Assembly: GCF_001270495.1 (NCBI RefSeq)
Contig: NZ_LGUR01000173.1
Coordinates: forward strand, 62,001 to 126,000
From: Streptomyces viridochromogenes
GTDB lineage: Bacteria; Actinomycetota; Actinomycetes; Streptomycetales; Streptomycetaceae
Length of the DNA: 64,000 bases
Direction: 5' to 3'
Of this stretch, positions 1-9,076 are shown in pieces. Every line of letters starts with the position of its first letter. Within the stretch, counting starts at the first letter, position 1. The notes under the pieces are model-generated. The model had not been told where the DNA came from. It did not search any database and saw nothing but the letters and a program-made list of their open reading frames with translations. The translations under genes were made by a program, and so were the position numbers.

Positions 1-122
1 CACGTCAAAGGCGCCGCGAATTCGAGGAGGTGAGACCGATCAGCGCTGTGACAGATTGGGGCTCGCTCCCTCGCATGGTCCAGGGAGCGCCTGCAGAAGG
101 TCCCCGAAAGGCTTGAAACGCT

Positions 123-881
123 ATGCGCTTCATCTCCAAGACGTCGTCGGGCGGCGTGACCGAACAGCTTTTCAGCCTCGACGAGATCCCCGGCGTGCTG
201 TGGACGCCGGAAGACGCCCACGGCTCCCCCGGCACTCGCCCCCTGATCCTCATGGGACACGGCGGCGGGCAACACAAGAAGGCCCCCGGCATCCTGGCCC
301 GCGCGCGTCGCTTCGCCGCCGAAGGCGGGTTCGCGGTCGCCGCGATCGACGTGCCCAACCACGGCGAGCGGCCGACGGACGAGGAGTTCGACCGGATCGC
401 GACCGAGTACCGGGCGCGTAGGGCCGCCGGAGAGGATACGGCTGCGCAGGACACCGCCATGTACACGCTATTAGCCGGGCGGACCGTCGCGGAATGGCAG
501 GCGGTCCTGACCGCAGTCCAGCGACTCGACCATATCGGCGGCGGACCGGTGGGCTATTGGGGCGTGTCGCTGGGCTGCGCGTTCGGTATACCGTTCATCG
601 CCGCGGAACCTCGAGTCCGCGCCGCGGTGCTGGGCCTGCAAGGGTCGCCCGCGCTGGCCGGGGCCGCCGCGCGGATCACTGTGCCGGTGCGGTTTCTGGT
701 CCAGTGGGACGACGAGCAGATGCCTCGTGCACAGAGCCTGGCGTTGTTCGATGCCATCGGTTCAACCGAGAAGACACTGCACGCCAACCCCGGCAAGCAC
801 GGAGATCTGCCGCGGCTCGAGATGGACGACTCGCTGCGGTTCTTCGCCCGAACTCTCCAAGCGGCGACGGTGTACGAGTAG
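123..881 (+). CDS. alpha/beta-fold hydrolase
   Basis: 252-residue soluble hydrolase with no signal peptide. An oxyanion-type GHGGG is at residues 45-49 and a nucleophile elbow GVSLG at 147-151 (Ser149). Asp196 or Asp197 and His226 (KHGDLP) are placed to complete a Ser-Asp-His triad. This is the layout of small esterase/dienelactone-hydrolase-like proteins; the substrate is unknown. The ATG is preceded by GAAAGG about 8 bases upstream. It stands alone, converging on the kinase operon that ends at 968, so a functional link to that operon is not indicated. Confidence 0.85.
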   Translation: MRFISKTSSGGVTEQLFSLDEIPGVLWTPEDAHGSPGTRPLILMGHGGGQHKKAPGILARARRFAAEGGFAVAAIDVPNHGERPTDEEFDRIATEYRARRAAGEDTAAQDTAMYTLLAGRTVAEWQAVLTAVQRLDHIGGGPVGYWGVSLGCAFGIPFIAAEPRVRAAVLGLQGSPALAGAAARITVPVRFLVQWDDEQMPRAQSLALFDAIGSTEKTLHANPGKHGDLPRLEMDDSLRFFARTLQAATVYE

Positions 882-967
882 GCCGAAGAGGCAGGTCAGA
901 GAGGCGCGGCACTCGTGCCACCCAGCGCCTCCTCAACGGCTCTCCGGGTCCCGGCGCGGGGATCGCG

Positions 968-3028
968 TCACTCCCGTACCGCCACCAGCGCCCGGCGGAA
1001 ATCCGCCACGGTGGTGAAGCCGATGCCCGGCTGTTCGGTGAGGGCGTGGTCGATCACCTTCGCGAGGCGGTCCGGGACGTCGGGGTTGCGGCGGTGGATC
1101 GGTACGGCGGGGCTGTTCAGGACCACCTGCCAGCGATCGAGGTGCGGAGCGAAGTCGCGCGGTGCGGAGCCGGTGAGCATGTAGTACAGGCAGGCCGCGG
1201 CGGCCCAGACGTCGACCTCGGGCTGTGCTCGCTTGAACTGGAGCACCTGCTGCCTGGAGACGAACGAGGGATTGCCCCCGCTGGTGCCCGTGTGGGTCAG
1301 GCCGCTCAGGCCCGCCGCGTCGAACGCCTTCGCCAGCCCGAAGTCGCCGACCTTGGCCATGCCGCCGTGCAGGAAGATGTTGCGGGGGCTCAGGTCCCGG
1401 TGGACCAGCCCGCGGACGGCGACCGGGCGGCCCTCGAAGTCGTACGCCCGGACGTCCGCCTGGTGCGCGTGTGCCAGGCCGTCCAGTACCTGAAGCGTGA
1501 TGCCCAGCGCCTGGTAGTCCGGGAGCCGGCCGCCCCGCCGGTGCACCAGCTCGGCGACGTCGCCCCCGTCGCAGTAGTCCATGACGAAGAAGTAGATCCC
1601 GTTCCAGCAGCCGTGGTCGTGCAGGCGTACCAGATGCGGGTGGCGCAGCATCTCGACCGTCGACATCTCGCGCAGGAACCGCGCCTTGGCCGCCTCGTTC
1701 CCCGCGGCCTGCGGCAGCATCACCTTGAGCGCGCACAGCTCGTCCGTCTGGTGGTCCCGGGCGAGGTACACGGCGCCCATGCCGCCTTGCCCGAGCTGCC
1801 GTTGGATCGTGTAGCCGCCGAACAGGTACAGGTTCCTGCTGCCGTCCTCGTCGACCTGCAGGAGCTGCTGCATGACCCGTTCCGGATCGCCCTTGCACGC
1901 CGCGCAGAGTTCCTCGACGAAGGGCTGGGCGGTGTGCTCGCCGCCGAGCCGGCCGCCGCACGCCGCGCATGTCCTCGCCCCGTGCGAGTGTGGAGAGAGG
2001 CCGAGTGTCGACGGTATCTCCGTCGTACGGCACAGCTCGCATCGGTACGCGGCCCGGTGGCCCGGCGCGCCCGCGCCCGCCTCCTCGGCCTCGGCCTCCG
2101 GGACCGTCCGGCCGCATGTCGCGCAGCAGAGGGGCACGTGGATGCCGACCCGCAGCCGGACGCCGCCCAGCCGGATCTCGTCGCCGTCCGCGAGCTCCCG
2201 CTCCGCCGACGGGAGTTGGTCCGCCCCGTGCGGTGCCGGCCCCGCGTCCCGTTGGCCGATCTTGTCGCCGTTGACATAGGTGCCGTTGACGCTGCCGAGG
2301 TCCCGTACCCGTACGTCGGGCGGGTTGATGTCCAGCAGGCAGTGGTGCCGGGAGATTCCCGAGTACTCCTCGTCCTCGGGGAGCTGGAGCGCGCAGTCGT
2401 CCGCCCGTCCGACGACGCACGTCGTGCGGTCCGGAAACTCGAACTTCCGGCCCTGGAGCGGGCCCTGGAGCACCGTCAAGGCCACTCGGGCGGAACGGTC
2501 GCCCGGTTCCTCTCCTCCCGGCCCCGTCCCCTCCCCCGGCTCCGGCCGCCGTGGGAGCAGCGCGCCGCGCAGGTCGTCGACCCCCATCTCGGCGGCGAGC
2601 GCCGCCCAGGGCGGGGAGGGGGTTTCCAGCACGGCGGACAGCAGGTGGGGCAGCCCCATGGCGACGCCGTGCTGTGCCGCGGCCAGTTCCTCCGCCCGGG
2701 AGACCAGTTCGCGCGCGACGGCGCTCCCCGGCGGTGCGCCGGCGCCCTGCCGGGCCCGATCCGGCCGGGCGATCCGGTCGCGCAGCCGTCGGCGGAAGGC
2801 CGCGGTGTCCAGCCCGGCCCGCTCGAAGGCGGCCCTGAGCTCTCTCACCTCGCCGTCCAGCTGCTCGGCGAAGCCGGGCGCCACGTCGGTCGCCGGCAGC
2901 TCGCACATCTTGCATATCCCGAGCAGCACGTGCACCGGCTCCACCTCGTCGGCACCGCCCCGAGCGGCTTCACTCAGGGCGATCACCAGGGCCAGCCCGA
3001 CGCCGCCGCTGTAGGGCGCACTGGTCAT
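968..3028 (-). CDS. ClpN-like / FHA / zinc-ribbon / Ser-Thr kinase protein
   Basis: 686 residues; last gene of the nine-gene minus operon. Residues 1-160 are helical and resemble a Clp N-terminal repeat pair. An FHA domain spans about 180-295 (Gly207-Arg208, SRHH at 226-229, Asn248), implying binding to phosphothreonine. Four CxxC-type pairs (about 302/305, 330/333, 354/357, 375/378) suggest zinc ribbons. A kinase domain covers 405-686 with Lys435, an intact HRD at 543-545 and DFG at 562-564, so it should be active. The ATG at 3028 overlaps the stop of the upstream TPR-kinase gene as ATGA; the longer open frame upstream lies inside that gene and is rejected. Infer a kinase that reads and writes Thr phosphorylation within this chaperone island. 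There is no transmembrane segment, unlike PknB-type kinases. Confidence 0.88.
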   Translation of the reverse strand: MTSAPYSGGVGLALVIALSEAARGGADEVEPVHVLLGICKMCELPATDVAPGFAEQLDGEVRELRAAFERAGLDTAAFRRRLRDRIARPDRARQGAGAPPGSAVARELVSRAEELAAAQHGVAMGLPHLLSAVLETPSPPWAALAAEMGVDDLRGALLPRRPEPGEGTGPGGEEPGDRSARVALTVLQGPLQGRKFEFPDRTTCVVGRADDCALQLPEDEEYSGISRHHCLLDINPPDVRVRDLGSVNGTYVNGDKIGQRDAGPAPHGADQLPSAERELADGDEIRLGGVRLRVGIHVPLCCATCGRTVPEAEAEEAGAGAPGHRAAYRCELCRTTEIPSTLGLSPHSHGARTCAACGGRLGGEHTAQPFVEELCAACKGDPERVMQQLLQVDEDGSRNLYLFGGYTIQRQLGQGGMGAVYLARDHQTDELCALKVMLPQAAGNEAAKARFLREMSTVEMLRHPHLVRLHDHGCWNGIYFFVMDYCDGGDVAELVHRRGGRLPDYQALGITLQVLDGLAHAHQADVRAYDFEGRPVAVRGLVHRDLSPRNIFLHGGMAKVGDFGLAKAFDAAGLSGLTHTGTSGGNPSFVSRQQVLQFKRAQPEVDVWAAAACLYYMLTGSAPRDFAPHLDRWQVVLNSPAVPIHRRNPDVPDRLAKVIDHALTEQPGIGFTTVADFRRALVAVRE

Positions 3029-5277
3029 CGAGAACCCCCTTCGTCCCGCGCCAGCGACTGGAGCCGGCCCTCCAGGCCCATCTCGGCGCTCAGTTCGGCC
3101 CAGGGGGGAGCGGGGATCTCCAGCAGCGCCCGCAGAAGTTCGGTGAGCCCCACGGACCCGCCGGAACTCTCCGCACTCGCCGCACTCGCCGCACGGGCCG
3201 CACCCAGCTCCTCCGCCCGGCGGAAGACTCCACGGGCGGCGGGCGTCCGGTGCATGACGCCGTCGCCGTACGCCGCGTCGGACGCCCCGCCGGGAGCCGT
3301 GCCGGGCGCGGGACGGGCGAGGCTCGTGCGCAGGCGGCGGCGGAACGGGGTGACCTCCAGCCGTGCCCGGCGGAATCTGCGGCTCAGCCCCTCGATCTCG
3401 GCCTCCAGTGAGGGAACCGTGCGCAGCACGGCGGCGGCCTGCCCAAGCGCCTGCCCGTCGCCCAGCTTGCACACCCCGAGCATGAGGTGCCCCGGCTCGA
3501 TCGCGGGTGCGTGCCCTGCTTTGGCCTCGACCGCCGCGATCTGCCAGGCCAGCAGGGTGCCGGGCGAATGCCGGGGGGCGCGTCGTCCGGCTTGCGCGCC
3601 GGGCTCGTACGCGAGCCCGTTGCCCCGCCGACGGCCCGGCTCACTGCCCGGCCGACCGCCCTGCCCACCACCCCGCCCACTGCCCGGCCGACCGCCCTCC
3701 AAGGCTTCCCCGACATGGCCGAGCGCGTCCGAGAGGTCGCCGATACCCATCAGGGCGGGTGCCTTCCGTATCTGGGCCATGCACATGAGCGCCTCCTGGT
3801 GTCGCCCCATGGCGGTGAGGAGCTTGGCCTTGGCCGTGAGGGCCTGGGTGTAGCCCGGATAGCGTTCGAGCGCCTGGTCCAGGCAGGCCAGCGCCTCCTC
3901 GGGGCGTTTCAGCGCGATCAGGGTGAGGGCTTTGTTGTGCAGCGCCCAGCCGTCCCCCGGAGCGACCCGCAGCGCCTTGCCGAACCATGCCAGCGCCTCC
4001 TCGTGCCGGCCGAGTTCGTCCAGCGCCGCTCCCCTGCGGATGTACAGGTCCCGGTCGCCCGGCAGGGGCTGCGCCGGTGCCGGCGCCGGTCGCCGGGCGA
4101 CGATCTCGTACACGGCCTGAAGCTCCCCCCGCAGGCCGCGAAAGCTCCGCGGCCTGCGCTGCGGCTCCCGTTCCACGCAGGCGAGGATCAGCTCCCGCAG
4201 CCCCGCCGGCAGGTCGTCCGCGCCGGTCCGCGCCCTGATGTGCTCGGCGGCGATGCTGCCGCTGACCGGCAGATCGCCGGTGACCATCTGGTAGAGCAGC
4301 ACGCCGAAGCCGTAGATGTCGGTCCGTACGTCCACGCGCGCCCCGAAGCGGGACTGCTCGGGCGCCCGGTAGTTGCGGGTTCCGCCCGGCAACACGTAGA
4401 TGGCCCGCACGTGCGGCTTCAGCTCCCGCAGCCGTCCGCCCACCGCCTGCGCGGGACCGAACACCTGGGCCAGGCCGAAGTCCGTGACCTTGAGCGTGTC
4501 GTCCTCGGTGAGAAGGCAGTTGGCGGCCTTCACGTCCCCGTGCATGACGCCGAGCGTGCGGGAGGCGTGCTCCATGCCGTCGCAGAACTGCAGGCCGAAC
4601 CGGAGCGCGCGCTCCAGGCCGAGCGGCCCGGCGGCGAGGGCGCTGTCCAGGTCGCCGCCGGAGACGTACTCCAGCAGCAGGCAGTGGTGGTTCTCGACCC
4701 GTTCGACCCACAGCGCGGTGACGATGTTGGGGTGCCGTTCCAGGAGCACCCAGGTCTTGGCCTCGTTGGCGAAGCGCTCCCGGTCCTCCTCGCTCCACGG
4801 CTGGGGCATGTTGAAGGTCTTGAGCGCGTAGCGCCGGTATCCGACGCGGTCGAAGAAGCTGCTGCGCCCCTCCGGTTCCACGATCGACACCGCGCCGTGC
4901 GCGCCCATCCTGCGATCCAGTACGCGATAGGAGTTGTCCGGGCTCCGTACGATCTGCCCCAGGTCGAAGGCGTGCTTGGCGGACGGCTTGGCAGGCAGGC
5001 CGGCGACCGCGGCCGCGGCCAGGGGCGATGCCGGGTCGGTGCGGGCGGCGTACTCGTAGATGCGGCGGGCGACCTCGGTGTTGCCGGACTCCTGGAAGCA
5101 CCGGCCGAGGTCGAGGTGGGCCGTCACCAGATCGGGGCGCAGACATACGGCGTCCCCGAAGGCGTCGATCGCCTCCGGCAGGTTCCCCGCCGCGAGGGCA
5201 CGCCTGCCCCGGTCGCGGAGACGCTCATAGCCGGCCCCGGACGACGACGCCTCGCGCACGCACCTCACCTGCCTCAC
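3025..5277 (-). CDS. TPR / non-RD Ser-Thr kinase / TPR / ClpN-like protein
   Basis: 750 residues. TPR-like helices lie at about 15-92. A kinase domain at 117-395 has Lys153 (YALK) and DFG at 266-268, but the catalytic loop reads HGD (246-248) instead of HRD. More TPR repeats occupy 405-510, a Gly/Arg-rich low-complexity linker 525-575, and a helical tail 585-745 that resembles the N-terminus of the next kinase and Clp N domains. The 5277 start is GTG; another GTG at 5259 has a better purine-rich site (GGTGAGG) just upstream and may be the true start. It overlaps the downstream kinase by ATGA. The shared ClpN-like module suggests both kinases dock on the same partner, perhaps the AAA+ protein of this operon; that is inference. 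Confidence 0.85.
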   Translation of the reverse strand: MRQVRCVREASSSGAGYERLRDRGRRALAAGNLPEAIDAFGDAVCLRPDLVTAHLDLGRCFQESGNTEVARRIYEYAARTDPASPLAAAAVAGLPAKPSAKHAFDLGQIVRSPDNSYRVLDRRMGAHGAVSIVEPEGRSSFFDRVGYRRYALKTFNMPQPWSEEDRERFANEAKTWVLLERHPNIVTALWVERVENHHCLLLEYVSGGDLDSALAAGPLGLERALRFGLQFCDGMEHASRTLGVMHGDVKAANCLLTEDDTLKVTDFGLAQVFGPAQAVGGRLRELKPHVRAIYVLPGGTRNYRAPEQSRFGARVDVRTDIYGFGVLLYQMVTGDLPVSGSIAAEHIRARTGADDLPAGLRELILACVEREPQRRPRSFRGLRGELQAVYEIVARRPAPAPAQPLPGDRDLYIRRGAALDELGRHEEALAWFGKALRVAPGDGWALHNKALTLIALKRPEEALACLDQALERYPGYTQALTAKAKLLTAMGRHQEALMCMAQIRKAPALMGIGDLSDALGHVGEALEGGRPGSGRGGGQGGRPGSEPGRRRGNGLAYEPGAQAGRRAPRHSPGTLLAWQIAAVEAKAGHAPAIEPGHLMLGVCKLGDGQALGQAAAVLRTVPSLEAEIEGLSRRFRRARLEVTPFRRRLRTSLARPAPGTAPGGASDAAYGDGVMHRTPAARGVFRRAEELGAARAASAASAESSGGSVGLTELLRALLEIPAPPWAELSAEMGLEGRLQSLARDEGGSR

Positions 5278-5283
5278 ACGGTT

Positions 5284-5682
5284 TCATCGGCGCCGACGCT
5301 GCCGTCCCTGGCGGGCCCGGCGCTGCGGCCGGGCGGTCTCCTCCAGCGCCGAGCGCACGTCCTCGCGGTCCGGTGCCAGTTCGAGCGCCCGCTCCAGCAA
5401 CTGCCTGACCTCGGCACGCCGCCCGCCCCGCTGACGGTAACGGACCTTCGCGAGCAGCACGATGGCGTCGACGTCGTTGGGGCTGAGCGCACGGGTGACC
5501 GCCAGGCTCTCGGCGGCGCCGTGCCACTGCTGCGCGCGGGCCAGTGCCACCGCCTTGTTGAAGTGCTCGTCGGCGAGCGCGGCGACCTGCGCGAGCGGAC
5601 GCAGATCGCCGCGGCACACCGGGCACTCGGGAGCCGGCGCGCGCAGTGTCCGGCCGCACAGCGGGCAGTTGATGACGGCCAC
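5284..5682 (-). CDS. zinc-ribbon TPR protein
   Basis: 132 residues, GTG start three bases after the stop of the Hsp70 gene. The N-terminus has two CxxC pairs (CPLCG and CPVCR within the first 25 residues), typical of a small zinc ribbon. The rest forms about two TPR-like helical hairpins (residues 32-110) and a very basic tail (QRRARQGRQRRRR). No enzyme motif. Probably an adaptor that binds peptides or partners for the neighbouring Hsp70 or kinases. Its place between Hsp70 and TPR-kinase in an unbroken operon supports a joint role. Confidence 0.75.
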   Translation of the reverse strand: MAVINCPLCGRTLRAPAPECPVCRGDLRPLAQVAALADEHFNKAVALARAQQWHGAAESLAVTRALSPNDVDAIVLLAKVRYRQRGGRRAEVRQLLERALELAPDREDVRSALEETARPQRRARQGRQRRRR

Positions 5683-5685
5683 CCG

Positions 5686-8235
5686 CTACCTCCCGCCCCC
5701 CTGGGGAAGCCGGAGCCCGACCATTTCGGGGTCGTCGCCCTCGGTCTCCTCCGTCCAGCGCTCGATCCGCGCGGCCAGCGGCTGCACCTCGTTGCGGTAA
5801 ATCCCCACGAAACGCTCGGTGGCCCTCGCGTCGTTCGTGGCGACGCCGCCCACCGCCGTGACGATCGCGGCCACCTCGGTGAGGAATGCCTCGGCCTGTC
5901 CCTGGTACTTCCCGCCGGTGAGCTGGTCGGTGCGCCGCAGCGCGCGGTCCAGTTCCGCCAGCTCCTGGTAGAGCAGCGACTGGAGATTCGCCGGGCTCGG
6001 CGGCGGCTGGTCGGCGCCCACCCTCCGGTGGACGGCCACACAGCGGTCCTCGACCGCCTGGTTGATGCTGTGCCAGTCCAGGCCGTTGCCCGCCTGGTAC
6101 GCCGCGAGTCCCGCAGCCCGCAGCCCGGGGATGCTCTCCCGGTGCTGCTGTGCCTCCGTGGCGTCGGTGCGGGCGAGCTGGTCGCAGAGCGCGGCGAGTT
6201 CGGCCAGCTTGTTCTCGAACTCCGGCAGCGGCGGCTGCATCACGTCCGCTGCCGGGAGCCGGACGCCGCCCAGGAGCGTCTCTGCCTCACGCAGCCGGTG
6301 ATGGCACTTGGCCCGGTCCTGGCGCTGGTCCAGCAGTGTCGCGCACTCCCGCAGCAGCGCGTCCAGTTGCGGCCCGATCCGCATGGCGTCCTCCGGCCGG
6401 GCCACCGCCCGGCGGTCCTGCCAGCCGGACCTGACCTCCAGGTACCGCCGGCGCAGCTCCTCCCAGGAGGGCACGTGCTCCCGCGGTACGGAGATCAGCG
6501 CCCGGCCCTGCATCCCGACGGCGGGGAGCCTGACCTCCGCGTCGATCGACCAGTCGGGCCGGAACTCCAGCTCCAGCTCGACCGTCGTACCGGCCTGCAG
6601 TGTGCTGGGCAGGTCGTGGATCTCCACCTCGCCGATGGGGATCAGCCCCTCGTCCAGCCGGACCCGCAGCACCACGCCCTGGCCGGCGGTCTCCAGCAGG
6701 AAGCTGGTGTGGTACGGCAGTTTGGTGCCCGCCTGGGCGATCCGGTACGGGCCGCTCTCCAGCTCCACGAAGAAGTCGTGCGCCAGCACGTCGCCCTCGT
6801 CGGTGGGCGGCGGCTCGTGGTCGGGCGCGACCGTGAAGCTCCGGCTCTCGATCTCCTCGCCGTCCACGACGACCGTGATCGTCAGCTCGTTGTCGCCCTC
6901 GTGCAGCGCGACGTCGTCGAAGACGAACCGCCCCTCGGTGTCGGTCTGCTGACGGAGGTTCTGGATCCCGTCCCCGGAGCGCAGCAGGACCCGCACGCCG
7001 TCCGGCGCCGGGCGGTCCGCGTCCAGGTGGACCCGGCCGGCGATGTCGGTCGCGGGCAGTGTGGCCGCCACCTGGTCGATCTCCAGAACGCCCTGCCGGA
7101 CGCCGACGGCACCCGCCTTGATGCCGGCGCCGACGGCGACGCACAGGTCGGGGTCGATCAGCCGCGGTTCGAGCCCGTACCGCTCCCGCAGCAGGCGGCT
7201 GACCAGCGGCACCCGTGACGAGCCGCCGACCATGACGATCTCGTCGAGGTCCGCGGGACCGAGACCGGCCCGCTCCAGCGCGGCGTCGCAGTGGCCGAGC
7301 GTGCGCTGCACGTCGTCGTGGATCAGGGCTTCGAACTCGGCCCGGCTGAAGGGCAGTTTGATGGTCATGGGGATGCCGGCCCGGTCCGCCTCCCCCTCCA
7401 CGTAGATCTCGGTCTGCTGCTCCCGGGAGAGGAAGTGCTTCTCCGACTCCACCCGGACCAGCAGCCGGGCGAGCAGGCGGGCTTCCTCGGGGTGGTCGGG
7501 TTCGAGCCGGAGGTCGTACGCGGGGCGCTGCTCGGCCATCCAGCGCACGATCGCCTTGTCGAACTCGTACCCGCCCAGATAGCGGTCGCCGTCGAAGGCG
7601 AGGTGCTCGAAGCCTGCCTCGGGGGTCCAGGCCACGACGGAGATGTCGAACGTGCCGCCGCCCAGGTCGTAGACGAGGAACGTCTTCGGCTCGGTCAGGC
7701 GGTGCCCGTGGGTGGACATCAGAGCGGCCGCGAACGGCTCGATGAGCGTCTCCACCTTCGCCAGTCCGGCGTCGAGGCCGGCCTGCACGGTCTCGTTCTT
7801 GGCGCGCATCTCGAAGTACGCGGGCACGGTCACCACCGCCTGGTCCACCGGGACCTGAAGCACCTCCTCCGCGAGGGACTTGAGGTGGCGCAGTACGTGC
7901 GTGGACGCCTGCTGCGGCGTCAGGTCGGCGTGGCCGGCGGTGACCCGCTGGTCGGTGCCCATCGTGCGTTTGAAGAACATCGCGGGCGGCGGTTGCCCGT
8001 CGTGCTTGACCTTGCTCTTGGCCAGGCTGCCCACGACCGCGGTGCCATCCTCCGCCAGCCACACCACCGACGGGGTGATGGGCGCCTGGTAGGCGTCGGT
8101 GATGATCAGCGCGCCGCCGACCGGCCGCAGCCGCCCCGCGTCGATCAGCTCCTGCTTGCCGGGGATGTCCGCGTCGGCGGGCACGGCGACACAGCTGTTC
8201 GTGGTTCCGAGGTCGATCCCGACGGTGATGCTCAT
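5686..8235 (-). CDS. Hsp70 (DnaK-like) chaperone with extra beta domain
   Basis: 849 residues, against about 620-640 for ordinary DnaK. All ATPase motifs are intact: phosphate-1 IDLGTTNS (7-14), Lys89 (FFKRTMG), phosphate-2 DLGGGTFD (190-197), adenosine VGGSSRVP (336-343). After the nucleotide domain comes an added beta-rich segment (about 394-470) resembling an Ig or carboxypeptidase-regulatory fold, then a substrate-binding-beta-like segment (480-585, IPIGEVEIHDLP) and a long helical tail (600-845). The hydrophobic DnaK linker (DVTPLSL-like) is not seen. The start at 8235 is set by ATGA overlap with the GrpE-like gene. With GrpE-like and J-like genes directly upstream, this is a separate Hsp70 machine, not the housekeeping dnaK operon. 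Housekeeping DnaK is unlikely given the length and the partners. Confidence 0.92.
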   Translation of the reverse strand: MSITVGIDLGTTNSCVAVPADADIPGKQELIDAGRLRPVGGALIITDAYQAPITPSVVWLAEDGTAVVGSLAKSKVKHDGQPPPAMFFKRTMGTDQRVTAGHADLTPQQASTHVLRHLKSLAEEVLQVPVDQAVVTVPAYFEMRAKNETVQAGLDAGLAKVETLIEPFAAALMSTHGHRLTEPKTFLVYDLGGGTFDISVVAWTPEAGFEHLAFDGDRYLGGYEFDKAIVRWMAEQRPAYDLRLEPDHPEEARLLARLLVRVESEKHFLSREQQTEIYVEGEADRAGIPMTIKLPFSRAEFEALIHDDVQRTLGHCDAALERAGLGPADLDEIVMVGGSSRVPLVSRLLRERYGLEPRLIDPDLCVAVGAGIKAGAVGVRQGVLEIDQVAATLPATDIAGRVHLDADRPAPDGVRVLLRSGDGIQNLRQQTDTEGRFVFDDVALHEGDNELTITVVVDGEEIESRSFTVAPDHEPPPTDEGDVLAHDFFVELESGPYRIAQAGTKLPYHTSFLLETAGQGVVLRVRLDEGLIPIGEVEIHDLPSTLQAGTTVELELEFRPDWSIDAEVRLPAVGMQGRALISVPREHVPSWEELRRRYLEVRSGWQDRRAVARPEDAMRIGPQLDALLRECATLLDQRQDRAKCHHRLREAETLLGGVRLPAADVMQPPLPEFENKLAELAALCDQLARTDATEAQQHRESIPGLRAAGLAAYQAGNGLDWHSINQAVEDRCVAVHRRVGADQPPPSPANLQSLLYQELAELDRALRRTDQLTGGKYQGQAEAFLTEVAAIVTAVGGVATNDARATERFVGIYRNEVQPLAARIERWTEETEGDDPEMVGLRLPQGGGR

Positions 8236-8741
8236 TCCTGCTCCTCCTGCCGGTCGTCGGCGGCCGCGGGCACGGCCAGATACACCCGGGCTCGCTGGGT
8301 CAGCTTTCCGTCGGCCATCAGCACGCCGGGCCGCAGGGTCTCGGCCACCATGGCCCGCTCCAGGCCCGCCACCTGCTCGGAACCCTCCACGTCGGCCCAC
8401 GTCTGGACCTCCTCGTAGGGCGTGCCGACCGGGTCGAGGTAGCGTGCGCCGGCCGCTTCCAGGGCCCTGGCCAGCCTGTGCGTGAGGGACGGCAGGACGT
8501 CGGCGGCGTTGGCGGCGGTGACGCCGTGCAGCCCGTGCAGCACGCCCGCGACGTCCTGGGCGAGGTGGGCGAGCGCTGTCTTGTGCTCCTCGACCTGGCG
8601 GCGGGTCTCCTCCGCGGCCGCTCCGCCGGCCTGGGCCTTCTCGCGCAGCAGCCGCCACACGACGCCCTGCGGGGGTTCCGGCCGGGCCCCGAGGGGGCGC
8701 TCCCGCTCGTCGATCCGCATCGCGTCACCCGGCCGCGTCAT
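8232..8741 (-). CDS. GrpE-like nucleotide exchange factor
   Basis: 169 residues, divergent. A helical first half (about 20-95) is followed by DPVGTPYEEVQTW and then VAETLRPGVLMADGKLTQRA plus RVYLAVP at about 125-158. This pattern follows the GrpE C-terminal beta domain (DP..HEAV ... VVEVLRPGY...G.VLRPA.V.V). The gene is chained by ATGA overlaps between the J-like and Hsp70 genes, where a nucleotide exchange factor would be expected. The family call rests on pattern and context, so a structure prediction would be the best test. No signal peptide or membrane segment. Confidence 0.7.
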   Translation of the reverse strand: MTRPGDAMRIDERERPLGARPEPPQGVVWRLLREKAQAGGAAAEETRRQVEEHKTALAHLAQDVAGVLHGLHGVTAANAADVLPSLTHRLARALEAAGARYLDPVGTPYEEVQTWADVEGSEQVAGLERAMVAETLRPGVLMADGKLTQRARVYLAVPAAADDRQEEQE

Positions 8742-9055
8742 CGGGCCGGGCCGGTCGTGTCATCGGGCCGCTCCGGTCGTGCCGGTGGCTCGGGCCGGTG
8801 GGTGCACAGCTGGGCCAGCAGGCGCTGGGCCGGGTCCTTGATCCGGTCCTCGGCCGCGTTCACCTCGGCGACCCGCAGGACGCGTCCGAACAGCGGGTAG
8901 CGGTCGGCGCGCCGCTCGATGCGCTGCCGCCGCTTTCTGACGTGGTTGCGGATCGCCCCCCGCCCGCCGGCCTCCGGGCTGAGCGCGAGCACCTGGAAGG
9001 GTGTGGCGCGGTACGGGTTGTGCCCGTCGCGCCAGGCCCACGGGTTGTCTGCCAC
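8738..9055 (-). CDS. degenerate J-domain-like protein
   Basis: 105 residues, GTG start with AGGAGAG upstream. The core NPYRATPFQVLALSPEA, a basic helix (RNHVRKRRQRIERRA), then RYPLFG, a helix AEVNAAEDRIKDPAQRLL. This follows the J-domain order (helix I with Y..L..., basic helix II, loop, helix III with .EIN.A...L.dp..R). The diagnostic HPD in the loop is missing, so classical stimulation of Hsp70 ATPase is doubtful. Being directly upstream of the GrpE-like and Hsp70 genes makes a J-like cochaperone the best reading. Confidence 0.55.
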   Translation of the reverse strand: MADNPWAWRDGHNPYRATPFQVLALSPEAGGRGAIRNHVRKRRQRIERRADRYPLFGRVLRVAEVNAAEDRIKDPAQRLLAQLCTHRPEPPARPERPDDTTGPAR

Positions 9056-9076
9056 AGGTCATCTCTCCTGGTTCGC

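Noticed and set aside
494..3853. 1119-residue open frame on the plus strand
   Set aside because: It lies opposite the kinase genes and inside the hydrolase gene. Its Arg/Pro-rich product has no domain; it is a GC-driven shadow frame.
5686..8235. Housekeeping dnaK operon
   Set aside because: Length, added beta domain, missing linker and absence of dnaJ/hspR order argue against it.
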